Source of the DNA: Rathayibacter sp. VKM Ac-2879
Lineage (GTDB): Bacteria > Actinomycetota > Actinomycetes > Actinomycetales > Microbacteriaceae
Assembly: GCF_015351245.1 (NCBI RefSeq)
Contig: NZ_JADKSO010000002.1
Span: 1-64,000, forward strand
Reading direction: 5' to 3'
Length of the DNA stretch: 64,000 bases
The stretch's first letter is position 1. The number at the start of each line of letters is the position of its first letter. The notes under the pieces were generated by a model. That model did no database searches, was not told the DNA's origin, and saw only the letters and a program-made list of their open reading frames with translations. Below are positions 17,083 to 27,438 of this stretch, one piece after another. A program made the position numbers and the translations under genes.

Positions 17083-17096
17083 GTGATCCCGATCAC
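17083..17096. promoter_or_regulatory. GTGA-N6-TCAC palindrome, Crp-like site before atpB
   Basis: A perfect inverted repeat, GTGATC-CC-GATCAC, lies 57-70 bases before the chosen atpB start. Its GTGA-N6-TCAC core matches the half-site pattern of Crp/GlxR-type regulators. The neighbouring 257-base gap also holds a TACAGT at about 16951-16956 that could be a -10 box. Binding is inference. Confidence 0.4.
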
Positions 17097-17152
17097 CCGG
17101 TTGCCGCGTGCCACGCCCCGAATTCCAGGAGCTAGCGCTGTTTGCTAACGCT

Positions 17153-17956
17153 GTGACCCTGTTGGTCTCGTCCTCGACCGGTGAGAGTGACTTCCACACC
17201 CCGTCGATCTCCGAGTTCTTCCCGCCCGGGTTCCTCTTCGAGGGAACCCCCTTCGAGATCAACCGTGTCATGATGGTCCGCTTCATCGCGGTCCTCGCCC
17301 TGATGCTGTTCTTCTGGCTCGGCACGCGTCGGCTCCGCCTCGTGCCCGGTCGTTTCCAGAGCATCGTCGAGCTGGCCTTCGACTTCGTACGCGTCACCAT
17401 CGCGAAGGACATCCTCGGCGAGAAGGACGCCCGTCGCTTCCTGCCGATCCTCGTGACGATCTTCTTCGCGATCATCTCGATGAACCTCACGGGCGTGATC
17501 CCGTTCCTGAACATCGCGGGAACCTCCGTCGTCGGCATGCCGCTGTTCCTCGGGCTCGTCGCGTACGTCACGTTCATCTATGCGGGCATCAAGGACCGCG
17601 GTGTCGGCTTCTTCAAGAACGCCCTGTTCCCGCCCGGCGCGCCGGTCCTGATCTACTTCATCCTCACGCCGATCGAGCTCCTGCAGACCTTCATCATCCG
17701 GCCGCTCTCGCTCGCGCTGCGACTCGTGATGAACATGATCGTCGGCCACCTGCTGCTCGTGCTCTGCTTCTCGGCCACGCAGTTCTTCTTCTTCAGCTCC
17801 CAGATCGACCCGGGCTTCAAGCTCTTCGGTGTCGTGACCCTCGTCGGCGGAGGCGCGTTCACGCTCTTCGAGCTCCTCGTCGCCGTCCTCCAGGCCTACA
17901 TCTTCACCCTGCTCGCCGCGGTCTACATCCAGTTGGCCGTCGCCGAGGAGCACTGA
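17153..17956 (+). CDS. atpB: ATP synthase subunit a
   Basis: Fo subunit a forms the proton half-channels beside the c-ring. The protein has five to six membrane segments; RPLSLALRLVMNMIVGH carries the essential arginine facing the c-ring glutamate, and ELLVAVLQAYIFTLLAAVYI is the conserved last helix. The N-terminus contains ISEFFPPGFLFEGTPFEINR, typical of actinobacterial AtpB. GTG 17153 gives 267 residues; an in-frame GTG at 17108 would give 282, and AGGAG at 17126 fits neither well. It is the first gene of the atpBEFHAGDC operon, 60 bases before atpE. Confidence 0.95.
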   Translation: MTLLVSSSTGESDFHTPSISEFFPPGFLFEGTPFEINRVMMVRFIAVLALMLFFWLGTRRLRLVPGRFQSIVELAFDFVRVTIAKDILGEKDARRFLPILVTIFFAIISMNLTGVIPFLNIAGTSVVGMPLFLGLVAYVTFIYAGIKDRGVGFFKNALFPPGAPVLIYFILTPIELLQTFIIRPLSLALRLVMNMIVGHLLLVLCFSATQFFFFSSQIDPGFKLFGVVTLVGGGAFTLFELLVAVLQAYIFTLLAAVYIQLAVAEEH

Positions 17957-18003
17957 CACCACTACTCACGGGCTTCCACCCGTTCACACGATCACCCCAC
18001 TGA

Positions 18004-18252
<249 letters not shown>

Positions 18253-18254
18253 TC

Positions 18255-18812
18255 GTGTTCGGCACCGCTGTGAACATCGCTGCGGAAGAAGGTGACGTCC
18301 CCGCGATCATCCTGATCCCGGAGTTCTACGACTTCTTCTGGTCGGGGGTGATCTTCCTCGTCCTGCTCGTCTTCTTCTGGAGGATGGTCCTTCCGCGCCT
18401 GCAGAAGCTGCTCGACGAGCGCTCCGCGGCGATCGAGGGGAACATCGCGAAGGCCGACGAGGCCCAGCGACAGGCCGAGGCCGCCCTCGAGAAGTACACC
18501 GCCCAGCTCGCCGAGGCACGCGCCGAAGCCGGAGCGATCCGCGACAAGGCGCACGCCGACGGCAACGCGATCGTCGCGGCGAAGAAGGAGCAGGCCCAGG
18601 TCGAGGCGGAGCGTATCTTGCACCACGCGCACGCCCAGATCGAGGCAGACCGCCAGGCGGCCGTCGTCTCACTGCGCTCCGAAGTCGGAACCCTCGCCAT
18701 CGATCTCGCCTCCGGCGTGATCGGCGAGAGCCTCAACGACGACGCGAAGGCGTCCGCGATCGTGGACCGCTTCCTCGCCGACCTCGAGGCCTCGGAGAAG
18801 GCGAACAGCTGA
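18255..18812 (+). CDS. atpF: ATP synthase subunit b
   Basis: A peripheral-stalk subunit of 185 residues. One N-terminal membrane segment (FFWSGVIFLVLLVFFWRMV) is followed by a long charged helix rich in Ala, Glu and Lys (LLDERSAAIEGNIAKADEA onward), the coiled-coil stalk that reaches subunit delta. GTG 18255 lies 2 bases after the atpE stop; a second in-frame GTG at 18270 is possible. The stop overlaps atpH by one base. Confidence 0.95.
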   Translation: MFGTAVNIAAEEGDVPAIILIPEFYDFFWSGVIFLVLLVFFWRMVLPRLQKLLDERSAAIEGNIAKADEAQRQAEAALEKYTAQLAEARAEAGAIRDKAHADGNAIVAAKKEQAQVEAERILHHAHAQIEADRQAAVVSLRSEVGTLAIDLASGVIGESLNDDAKASAIVDRFLADLEASEKANS

Positions 18813-19606
18813 TGGGCAGCGCGTCCAGGCAGGCACTCGCGTCGGCGAAGGCGGAGCTCTCCGCCCTTGGCGACCAGGCGTCCCTCGACACGGCCCAGCA
18901 GCTCTTCGAGGCGGCTCGGGTCATCGACGGCCAGGCGCAGCTGCGCGCGGCCCTCGGCGATCCCAGCGCCGACTCCAGCAGCAAGCAGGCTCTCGTCGCA
19001 CGCGTCTTCGGTCCGTTCGGCGAGCCGGCCAAGCGGCTGCTCACCGTGATCGTCGGGCACCGTTGGTCGAGCCCGAGCGACCTGGTCGCGGGAGTCGAGG
19101 AGGTCGGGGTCCGCGCGATCGCCGCCTCCGCTCCCGAGGGTGTGTCGCTTGAGCGCGAACTGCACTCGTTCGGCGCGGCCGTCGCGTCAGACGCTCAGCT
19201 GGAGCTCGCGCTCGGCAGCAAGCTCGCCGCGGCCGATTCGAAGGTGGCGCTCGTGCAGCGCCTCATCGAGGGCAAGGCGTCGGCCGAGACGATCGCGATC
19301 CTCCGACAGCTCGTCGCGCACCCGCGCGGTCGACGCATCCCCGAGCTCATCCGCTTCGCGGCGGGCGTCATGGCCGACCAGGGCGGGTTCACCCTCGCCA
19401 CAGTGTCCGTCGCCGCGCCTCTCGCACCGGAGCAGCTCGACCGTCTTCGCTCGACCCTTTCGCGCCAGTACGACCGTCCGGTCTCGGTCAATGTCGTCGT
19501 CGATCCCTCCCTCCTGGGAGGCATGCGTCTGCACGTCGGCGACGAGGTCATCGACGGCACCGTCTCCGCTCGACTGACCGACCTGAAACTCCAGCTCGCG
19601 TCCTGA
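18812..19606 (+). CDS. atpH: ATP synthase subunit delta
   Basis: A 264-residue delta subunit that ties the peripheral stalk to the alpha3beta3 head. At 264 residues it is longer than the 180 of E. coli but is not fused to a b-type membrane segment as in mycobacteria. The C-terminal part ATVSVAAPLAPEQLDRL, DPSLLGGMRLHVGDEVIDG and VSARLTDLK is the family signature. The N-terminal helical domain begins with SASRQALASAKAEL. A 105-base gap separates it from atpA. Confidence 0.94.
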   Translation: MGSASRQALASAKAELSALGDQASLDTAQQLFEAARVIDGQAQLRAALGDPSADSSSKQALVARVFGPFGEPAKRLLTVIVGHRWSSPSDLVAGVEEVGVRAIAASAPEGVSLERELHSFGAAVASDAQLELALGSKLAAADSKVALVQRLIEGKASAETIAILRQLVAHPRGRRIPELIRFAAGVMADQGGFTLATVSVAAPLAPEQLDRLRSTLSRQYDRPVSVNVVVDPSLLGGMRLHVGDEVIDGTVSARLTDLKLQLAS

Positions 19607-19711
19607 CGGGCGCACGTATCCTCAGGGAGCGGCTCGCGCCGCCCCCGCACCATCCAGGTCAGGCCCCGACGACCTCCTCGGCTCGCACGGACCCAACGAA
19701 TAGGAATTCCC

Positions 19712-21349
19712 ATGGCAGATATCACCATCAGCCCGGATGAGATCCGCGACGCGCTGAAAGACTTCGTCTCGTCGTACGAGCCGGGCAAGGCCTCCACCAC
19801 CGAGGTCGGCTACGTCATCGACGCCGCCGACGGCATCGCCCACGTCGAGGGACTCCCCGGCGTCATGGCGAACGAGCTCATCCGTTTCTCCAACGGCGTC
19901 CTGGGTCTCGCCCAGAACCTCGACGAGAACGAGATCGGCGTCGTCGTGCTCGGCGAGTTCTCCGGCATCGAAGAGGGCATGGAGGTGACCCGCACCGGCG
20001 AGGTCCTCTCTGTCCCCGTCGGCGACGCCTACCTCGGCCGCGTGGTCGACCCGCTGGGCAACCCGATCGACGGACTCGGAGACATCGTCTCCGAGGGCCG
20101 TCGCGCCCTCGAACTGCAAGCGCCCGGCGTCATGTCGCGCAAGTCGGTCCACGAGCCGCTACAGACCGGCATCAAGGCCATCGACGCGATGATCCCCATC
20201 GGTCGCGGACAGCGTCAGCTGATCATCGGCGACCGCCAGACCGGCAAGACCGCGATCGCGATCGACACGATCATCAACCAGAAGGCCAACTGGGAGTCGG
20301 GCGACGTCAACAAGCAGGTTCGCTGCATCTACGTCGCGATCGGCCAGAAGGGCTCGACCATCGCGTCGGTCAAGGGTGCGCTCGAGGACGCGGGCGCGAT
20401 GGAGTACACGACGATCGTCGCGTCCCCCGCCTCCGACCCCGCCGGCTTCAAGTACCTCGCCCCCTACACGGGTTCTGCCATCGGGCAGCACTGGATGTAC
20501 GGCGGCAAGCACGTCCTCATCATCTTCGACGACCTGTCGAAGCAGGCCGAGGCCTACCGCGCCGTGTCGCTCCTCCTGCGCCGGCCGCCGGGACGTGAGG
20601 CCTACCCGGGTGACGTCTTCTACCTGCACTCTCGCCTGCTGGAGCGTTGCGCGAAGCTGTCCGACGCGCTCGGCGCCGGATCGATGACGGGCCTCCCCAT
20701 CATCGAGACCAAGGCCAACGATGTCTCGGCGTACATCCCGACCAACGTGATCTCGATCACCGACGGTCAGATCTTCCTCCAGTCCGACCTGTTCAACGCC
20801 AACCAGCGTCCCGCGGTCGACGTCGGGATCTCGGTGTCGCGCGTCGGCGGTGACGCCCAGGTCAAGTCGATCAAGAAGGTCTCCGGCACCCTCAAGCTCG
20901 AGCTCGCCCAGTACCGCTCGCTCGAGGCCTTCGCGATGTTCGCCTCCGACCTCGACGCCGCCTCGCGCCGTCAGCTCGCCCGCGGCGCCCGCCTGACGGA
21001 GCTGCTCAAGCAGCCGCAGTACTCGCCGTACCCCGTCGAGGAGCAGGTCGTCTCGATCTGGGCCGGCACCAACGGCAAGCTCGACGAGGTGCCTGTCTCG
21101 GACGTGCTCCGCTTCGAGCGCGAACTGCTCGACTACCTGGGCCGCAACACCCAGGTCCTCACCACGCTGCGCGAGACCAACGTGCTCTCGGACGACACCG
21201 TCGCCGAGCTGCACCGCGCGGTCGACGGGTTCAAGCTCGAGTTCCAGACGGGCGAGGGCACCCCGCTCGCCTCGGTCGGACGCGAGGAGCACCAGGCGAT
21301 CTCGGCCGACGAGGTCGGCCAAGAGAAGATCGTCAAGGGCCGTCGCTGA
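19712..21349 (+). CDS. atpA: ATP synthase subunit alpha
   Basis: The 545-residue non-catalytic nucleotide-binding subunit of the F1 head. Walker A is GDRQTGKT, and [20 protein letters not shown] and the conserved arginine region [13 protein letters not shown] follow. The N-terminal [19 protein letters not shown] segment is the delta-binding helix. AGGA lies 6 bases before ATG 19712. Length and order are as in other actinobacteria. Confidence 0.98.
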   Translation: MADITISPDEIRDALKDFVSSYEPGKASTTEVGYVIDAADGIAHVEGLPGVMANELIRFSNGVLGLAQNLDENEIGVVVLGEFSGIEEGMEVTRTGEVLSVPVGDAYLGRVVDPLGNPIDGLGDIVSEGRRALELQAPGVMSRKSVHEPLQTGIKAIDAMIPIGRGQRQLIIGDRQTGKTAIAIDTIINQKANWESGDVNKQVRCIYVAIGQKGSTIASVKGALEDAGAMEYTTIVASPASDPAGFKYLAPYTGSAIGQHWMYGGKHVLIIFDDLSKQAEAYRAVSLLLRRPPGREAYPGDVFYLHSRLLERCAKLSDALGAGSMTGLPIIETKANDVSAYIPTNVISITDGQIFLQSDLFNANQRPAVDVGISVSRVGGDAQVKSIKKVSGTLKLELAQYRSLEAFAMFASDLDAASRRQLARGARLTELLKQPQYSPYPVEEQVVSIWAGTNGKLDEVPVSDVLRFERELLDYLGRNTQVLTTLRETNVLSDDTVAELHRAVDGFKLEFQTGEGTPLASVGREEHQAISADEVGQEKIVKGRR

Positions 21350-21394
21350 TCGCGACGCCCTGACGATTCGCCACACAAGGACTACAGGAGACAC

Positions 21395-22291
21395 ATGGGA
21401 GCGCAACTTCGGGTCTACCGGTCGAAGATCCGTTCGGCCCAGACGACCAAGAAGATCACTCGGGCCATGGAGCTGATCTCGGCCTCGCGCATCCAGAAGG
21501 CGCAGCACCGCGTCGCCGCCGCGGCTCCGTACTCGAACGCGATCACGCGGGCCGTGTCGGCCGTGGCAACGTACTCGAACGTCGAGCACCCGCTCACGAC
21601 CGAGCGCGAGAAGCTCGACACGGCCGCGATCGTGATCTTCACCTCCGATCGCGGCCTTGCGGGCGCGTTCTCGTCGAGCGTGCTCAAGGAGGCGGAGGAA
21701 CTGGCCACGCTGCTGCGCAGCGAGGGCAAGGAGGTCGTCTTCTATCTGGTCGGCCGCAAGGCCAACGCGTACTTCTCGTTCCGGAAGCGCCCCAGCGTGC
21801 GCGTCTGGACGGGGGGCACCGACCAGCCGGTGTTCGAGACGGCCAAAGAGATCGCCGACGCCGTTGTCGAGGCCTACAACCTCGACGACGAGGAGGGCGG
21901 AGTGGACGAGATCCACCTCGTCTACAACCGCTTCGTCAGCATGGTCACCCAGCAGCCGACCGTCGTCCGCCTCCTGCCGCTCGAGGTCGTCGAGGGCGCA
22001 GAGGACGAGAACCGCGAGCTCTACCCGCTCTACGAGTTCGAACCCGACCCCGAGACGGTCCTCGACCGCCTCCTGCCGGTGTACGTCGAGAGCCGCATCT
22101 TCAACGCGATGCTGCAGTCGGCGGCCTCCGAGCACGCGGCGCGCCAGAAGGCGATGAAGTCGGCGAGCGACAACGCGGACACGCTGATCAAGACCTACAC
22201 GCGCCTCGCGAACAACGCCCGCCAGACCGAGATCACGCAGCAGATCGCCGAGATCGTCGGCGGCGCCGACGCCCTGTCGTCGTCCAAGTAG
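21395..22291 (+). CDS. atpG: ATP synthase subunit gamma
   Basis: The 298-residue rotor shaft. The N-terminal helix ([20 protein letters not shown]) and C-terminal helix ([29 protein letters not shown]) form the antiparallel coiled coil that turns inside the head. Between them is the Rossmann-like domain with [15 protein letters not shown]. An AGGAG-like site precedes ATG 21395. Nothing unusual was seen. Confidence 0.97.
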   Translation: MGAQLRVYRSKIRSAQTTKKITRAMELISASRIQKAQHRVAAAAPYSNAITRAVSAVATYSNVEHPLTTEREKLDTAAIVIFTSDRGLAGAFSSSVLKEAEELATLLRSEGKEVVFYLVGRKANAYFSFRKRPSVRVWTGGTDQPVFETAKEIADAVVEAYNLDDEEGGVDEIHLVYNRFVSMVTQQPTVVRLLPLEVVEGAEDENRELYPLYEFEPDPETVLDRLLPVYVESRIFNAMLQSAASEHAARQKAMKSASDNADTLIKTYTRLANNARQTEITQQIAEIVGGADALSSSK

Positions 22292-22341
22292 ACGGCCCAC
22301 CTCCCCGACCTAGACGACTCCGCCCTCCGGGAGCGGTGTGA

Positions 22342-23835
<1,494 letters not shown>

Positions 23836-23837
23836 TC

Positions 23838-24101
23838 ATGGCCGGGACCTTGAAGGTCAGCGTCGTCTCGGCCACGGCCGAGATTTGGGCGGGCGAGGCG
23901 AAGCAGCTCACGGCCCGCACCGTCGAGGGCGAAATTGGTATCCTCGCCGGCCACGAGCCTCTGCTCGCGATCCTCGCCTCGGGCGAGGTGCGGGTCACGG
24001 CCGTGGACGGTACCCGTCTCACTGCGCAAGCGGAGGACGGCTTCCTCTCGGTCGAGAACGATGTCGTCACCGTGGTCGCCAGGGAGGCGGCGCTCGTCTA
24101 G
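23838..24101 (+). CDS. atpC: ATP synthase subunit epsilon, short form
   Basis: An 87-residue epsilon subunit consisting only of the N-terminal beta-sandwich: LKVSVVSATAEIWAGEAKQL, GEIGILAGHEPLLAIL and a last strand ending VVTVVAREAALV. The C-terminal two-helix domain that gives the usual length of about 120-140 residues, and that acts as a brake on ATP hydrolysis, is absent; the stop is followed at once by the terminator, so this is not a frameshift. A short form is known in some actinobacteria. Confidence 0.93.
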   Translation: MAGTLKVSVVSATAEIWAGEAKQLTARTVEGEIGILAGHEPLLAILASGEVRVTAVDGTRLTAQAEDGFLSVENDVVTVVAREAALV

Positions 24102-24117
24102 AGCACGACGTCCTGCG

Positions 24118-24155
24118 GAGGGGCCGGGCGATCCATCGAGATCGCGCGGCCCCTC
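24118..24155 (+). terminator. Terminator of the atp operon
   Basis: Inverted repeat GAGGGGCC (24118-24125) with GGCCCCTC (24148-24155), and an inner CGATC/GATCG pair, forms a long GC hairpin 16 bases after the atpC stop. There is no U tract, as is common in high-GC genomes. Confidence 0.75.
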
Positions 24156-24189
24156 TCGTCGTCCCGGCTCATCCCGCGAAAGGAGCCCC

Positions 24190-24942
24190 GTGCACGTCCT
24201 GCTTCCCCCGTCTGAGACCAAGCGCGACGGAGGCTCGATGGCGTTCTCGCTCGAGAGGCTCGCGTTCCCCGAGCTGGCCGAGCGTCGCCGGGTGCTGCTG
24301 GAGGCGCTCGTCGCCCTTTCTGCCGATCCTGCTGCTGCGGCGCGTGCCTTGAAGCTCGGTCCGCGCCAGCTCGGCGAGATCGAGCGCAACGCGGCGCTGC
24401 CGACGGCGCCGGGCATGCCTGCGGTCGACCGCTTCGACGGGGTGCTGTTCGATGCGCTCGACGCCGGCAGCCTCTCGACCCCGGCGCGGGAATGGCTCGA
24501 CGACCACGTGCTGATCCAGTCCGCCCTCTGGGGACCGGTCGGCGCTCTCGATGCGATCCCCGCGTATCGTCTGTCCCACGACTCCCGGATCCCCGGCGTG
24601 CCCCTGCGCCGCTGGTGGGCGGCGGTAGCGTCAGGGGTGCTCGGCTCCCTGCCCGGGCTTGTCCTCGACCTCCGGAGCGAGGTCTATGCGGCTCTCGGGC
24701 CGCTGACTCCGGGGGAGAGCCGCTGGTTCGTGCGGGTACGCTCGCGGGACGCGGAGGGTCGCCTCCGCTCCCTCAACCACTTCAACAAGCTCGGCAAGGG
24801 GCGCTTCGTCAGGGCTCTCGCTGAGGATGGTGTCGCGGACGAGACGCTCGAGGGGCTCGCGAGCTGGGCCGCGGGCCGCGGGTTCGAGCTGGCTCCGAGT
24901 TCCCGTGCGGGCGAGCTGGACCTCGTGGTCGCTGAGGGCTGA
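24190..24942 (+). CDS. yaaA: YaaA family protein (UPF0246)
   Basis: A 250-residue YaaA-type protein. The N-terminus HVLLPPSETKRDGG is the family hallmark; FDGVLFDALD, LRSEVYAALG and the basic HFNKLGKGRFVRAL follow. E. coli YaaA lowers free iron under peroxide stress and binds DNA; that role is only assumed here. GTG 24190 is preceded by AAAGGAG. It is convergent with tag, whose stop lies 8 bases away. Confidence 0.9.
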   Translation: MHVLLPPSETKRDGGSMAFSLERLAFPELAERRRVLLEALVALSADPAAAARALKLGPRQLGEIERNAALPTAPGMPAVDRFDGVLFDALDAGSLSTPAREWLDDHVLIQSALWGPVGALDAIPAYRLSHDSRIPGVPLRRWWAAVASGVLGSLPGLVLDLRSEVYAALGPLTPGESRWFVRVRSRDAEGRLRSLNHFNKLGKGRFVRALAEDGVADETLEGLASWAAGRGFELAPSSRAGELDLVVAEG

Positions 24943-24949
24943 GGCGGGC

Positions 24950-25543
24950 TCAGCGGCTCGAGCGAAAGCATCCCGTCAGATGGTCGTCGACGACTCCGGC
25001 CGATTGCATCAGTGCGTACATCGTGGTGGGCCCGACGAAACGAAAGCCCGCCGACCGGAGGGTGCGCGAGAGCGTGAGGGACGCTGGAGTGGTGGCTGGG
25101 ACGTCTCCGGAGCGCACGACGCGACCGGGCTCGGGCGTGTGGACCGACCAGATCAGGCGGTCGAGGGCGCCGTCTCCTTCGGCCGCGATCAGGCGCAGCG
25201 CGGCGGAGGCATTGCCGATGGTCGCCAGGATCTTGGCGCGATTGCGGATGATCCCGCTGTCGGCGAGCAACCGCTCGACGTCCTCTTCGCCCATCTGAGA
25301 GACGGCGTGGAGATCGAAGTCGTGGAAGACCTCCCGGAAGCGCGGGCGCTTGCGGAGAATGGTGATCCACGACAGGCCGGCCTGGAACCCCTCGAGGCAG
25401 ACCTTCTCGAAGAGCGGTCGATCGCCGCGCAACGGCACGCCCCATTCCTCGTCGTGGTACCGGCGGTACTCGGGATCGTCTCCGCTCCAGGCGCAACGGG
25501 CCTTACCGTCGTCTCCGACGATCAGCCCGTCGGTGACGCTCAT
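24950..25543 (-). CDS. tag: DNA-3-methyladenine glycosylase I
   Basis: Excises 3-methyladenine from alkylated DNA, starting base-excision repair. The 197-residue protein has RCAWSGDDPEYRRYHDEEWG at the N-terminus. Its zinc ligands are all present at canonical spacing: Cys17 and His30 (13 apart) and His188 and Cys192 (4 apart). SGIIRNRAKI and FVGPTTMYALMQSAG line the active site. Its start overlaps the stop of ogt by 4 bases, forming an ogt-tag alkylation-repair operon. Confidence 0.95.
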   Translation of the reverse strand: MSVTDGLIVGDDGKARCAWSGDDPEYRRYHDEEWGVPLRGDRPLFEKVCLEGFQAGLSWITILRKRPRFREVFHDFDLHAVSQMGEEDVERLLADSGIIRNRAKILATIGNASAALRLIAAEGDGALDRLIWSVHTPEPGRVVRSGDVPATTPASLTLSRTLRSAGFRFVGPTTMYALMQSAGVVDDHLTGCFRSSR

Positions 25544-26034
25544 CGGTATGCGATCCCCTCATGATCGAGCAGCCACGCCTTGGTGGCGATTCCCTCGCCG
25601 GCGCTGAAGCCGGTGATCCGGCCGTCGCCCGCCAGCACACGATGGCAGCCGACGATGATCGGGATCGGGTTCGCGCCGACGGCGCCGCCGATGGGACGGC
25701 CCGCCCGGAGGCGCCCGACCTGTTCGCCGAGGGCGCCATAGGACGTGATCCCGCCAAAAGGAAGGCGACGAAGCTCCTCCCAGATCTCGAGCTGGAAGGC
25801 GGTGCCGCGCAAGGCGAGCGGAAGATCGAAGTGGCGACGCGCCCCCGCGAAGTACTCGTCGAGCTGCTCGATCGCGTCGCGGAGGACGGGCGTGTCCGAT
25901 GCTGCGAGGTGATCGTGCGGGAGGATCGATGCCCGCTCGATCGCCAGCGACACGATCGAGGTGCCATCGCTACCCACCTCGATGCGACCGAGAGGGCTGT
26001 CGGTGCGGCGGACGTGTGCGGGAGTCGTTCTCAT
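25540..26034 (-). CDS. ogt: Methylated-DNA--protein-cysteine methyltransferase
   Basis: A suicide repair enzyme that moves the alkyl group from O6-alkylguanine to its own cysteine. At 164 residues it has the N-terminal beta domain, a C-terminal AFQLEIWEELRRLPFGGITS helix and arginine-finger region, and VGANPIPII before the acceptor. The active site reads VGCHRVLAG: Cys130 and His131 are intact, but the usual Pro of PCHRV is Gly129. ITGFSAGEGIATKAWLL is normal. It is first gene of an ogt-tag operon and probably leaderless (TACTCT 6 bases before the ATG). Confidence 0.92.
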   Translation of the reverse strand: MRTTPAHVRRTDSPLGRIEVGSDGTSIVSLAIERASILPHDHLAASDTPVLRDAIEQLDEYFAGARRHFDLPLALRGTAFQLEIWEELRRLPFGGITSYGALGEQVGRLRAGRPIGGAVGANPIPIIVGCHRVLAGDGRITGFSAGEGIATKAWLLDHEGIAYR

Positions 26035-26040
26035 GCCATG

Positions 26041-26046
26041 AGAGTA
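26041..26046 (-). promoter_or_regulatory. Probable -10 box of ogt-tag
   Basis: Minus-strand TACTCT separated from the ogt ATG by exactly 6 bases, which fits a leaderless transcript. Confidence 0.5.
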
Positions 26047-26121
26047 TCCGCGGGGCCGCGGCGTCCCTCGCGGGATTCGGACATCGGTGCAGAACTCGGT
26101 GAATCCACTCCTGTGGAGGGA

Positions 26122-26667
26122 TCAGGTGTTCAGCACCGCCACGGCGGCGTTGAGGGTCGTCGCGAAGAGAACCCAGAGGAGATAGGGCACGAGCATGGCC
26201 GCGGCGGGCTTCGAGTGGTGCGAGAAGGCGAGCAGGGTCAAGGCCACCAACACGTCTAGAGCCACGATGATCGCCAGCCCGATCCAGAGAGCGGAGGGAC
26301 CGATCAGAGGGAACGCTCCGAAGAAGAACGGCGTCCAGAGGCAGTTCAGGACGAGTTGCACCACGTAGAGACGCAAGGCACGCCCGGCTCCGGGCTCACC
26401 GCGGCGACGCCAGACAAGCCATGCGGCGACCGACATCAGGGTGTAGAGAGCGGTCCAGACCGGCCCGAACAGCAGGTTCGGAGGCGACCACGGCGCCTTC
26501 TCCGCGTCGGCATACCAGCCGCCGACATTCGCGATCGTCGAGACCGTCCCGAATGCCGCGACGGCGAACGAGATCGCGAGGAAGGCAAGGAGCACGAGAA
26601 CGGACCCGAGGGTGCTCGTCCCGCCAGTCCCCCGGGAGGGCTCCGCGTAGGTGTGCGTCTGGCTCAT
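26122..26667 (-). CDS. TspO/MBR family membrane protein
   Basis: A 181-residue protein with five membrane helices after a 20-residue soluble N-tail. Family signatures are the Trp/Pro-rich loop EKAPWSPPNLLFGPVWTALY, YTLMSVAAWLVW, VQLVLNCLWTPFFFG and PYLLWVLFATTLN. Bacterial TspO proteins bind porphyrins and are linked to stress and tetrapyrrole regulation; the ligand here is unknown. GGAG lies 6 bases before ATG 26667. It is monocistronic, 87 bases from ogt. Confidence 0.92.
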   Translation of the reverse strand: MSQTHTYAEPSRGTGGTSTLGSVLVLLAFLAISFAVAAFGTVSTIANVGGWYADAEKAPWSPPNLLFGPVWTALYTLMSVAAWLVWRRRGEPGAGRALRLYVVQLVLNCLWTPFFFGAFPLIGPSALWIGLAIIVALDVLVALTLLAFSHHSKPAAAMLVPYLLWVLFATTLNAAVAVLNT

Positions 26668-26839
26668 GTCGTCTCCTGTCGTCCGCTGTCTCGACAGTAG
26701 AGCGGCCGTCGGCGGTGACCCAGCACTTGCTCCGACGCCTCGCGTGCATTAGCTCCTTCACAGGGCGCTCTTGCCCGAGTTGTCCACCGATCGGACGAGG
26801 AGCTGCCGCAGCAGGTCCTCCTCGCGGCACTCTCGAGAC

Positions 26840-27418
26840 ATGACGCAGACACGCTCACTCTCCCCGGCATCGTCCGCCCCTGGAGGCGGCCACGCGGCTC
26901 CGGCCTCCGTCGCCCGCGAGGGTCGACAGCTCGCCGTCGTCCTCGAACCCGATGTCGATGCGCTGGCGGTCATGCGCGAGGTCGACCTTCTGCTCGACCG
27001 GCATCCGACGGCTCGGTTGCCCGGAGCGGTTCTGCGGTCGCTCGAGCACTCGCTCAGTCGGGTGGGACGACAACCGCTCGCGACCTCGACGCTCGCCCGC
27101 CTCATCGTGTGCGCTCAGCGCGACGAGTGGAATGCGCGGCTCCTCCGGCTCCTCGACGAGCGCCCGAGCGCCGCGGCGGGCGATCTGTGGTCGACCACGG
27201 AGCTCGTCCGCCTCGCGGCCGAACTCGCTCCCGCGACCGAGAGCCCCGCCGTCCTGGTCCTCTTGGCCGCGCTACGACTGCGTGGGGGAGACCGCGAGGA
27301 GGCGGTCGTGCTCACGCACCGTGCCATCGGAGCCGACCCGCACGACCTCGGCGCACGGGCCCTCCTCGCTCTGCTCTGCTGCGCCGAGCCGCTGGCCGGC
27401 TGCCCCCGTGTCGCATGA
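26840..27418 (+). CDS. Hypothetical helical protein, weakly DUF4192-like
   Basis: A 192-residue predicted cytoplasmic protein of unknown function. Codon bias is that of a real gene. The first 35 residues are low-complexity; the rest is Leu/Ala-rich and probably all helical. The end (SPAVLVLLAALRLRGGDREE, then AIGADPHDLGARALLALL) reminds me of the repeat-like C-terminus of actinobacterial DUF4192 proteins, which are about twice as long, so this may be a diverged or shortened relative. ATG 26840 was chosen; the frame is open a little upstream. It converges with an aminotransferase gene 20 bases away. Confidence 0.55.
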   Translation: MTQTRSLSPASSAPGGGHAAPASVAREGRQLAVVLEPDVDALAVMREVDLLLDRHPTARLPGAVLRSLEHSLSRVGRQPLATSTLARLIVCAQRDEWNARLLRLLDERPSAAAGDLWSTTELVRLAAELAPATESPAVLVLLAALRLRGGDREEAVVLTHRAIGADPHDLGARALLALLCCAEPLAGCPRVA

Positions 27419-27438
27419 CCGCGACCGGCACGAGCGGG

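Noticed and set aside
20159-22300. A 713-codon minus-strand open frame
   Set aside because: It is antisense to atpA and atpG and has shadow-type composition without any domain.
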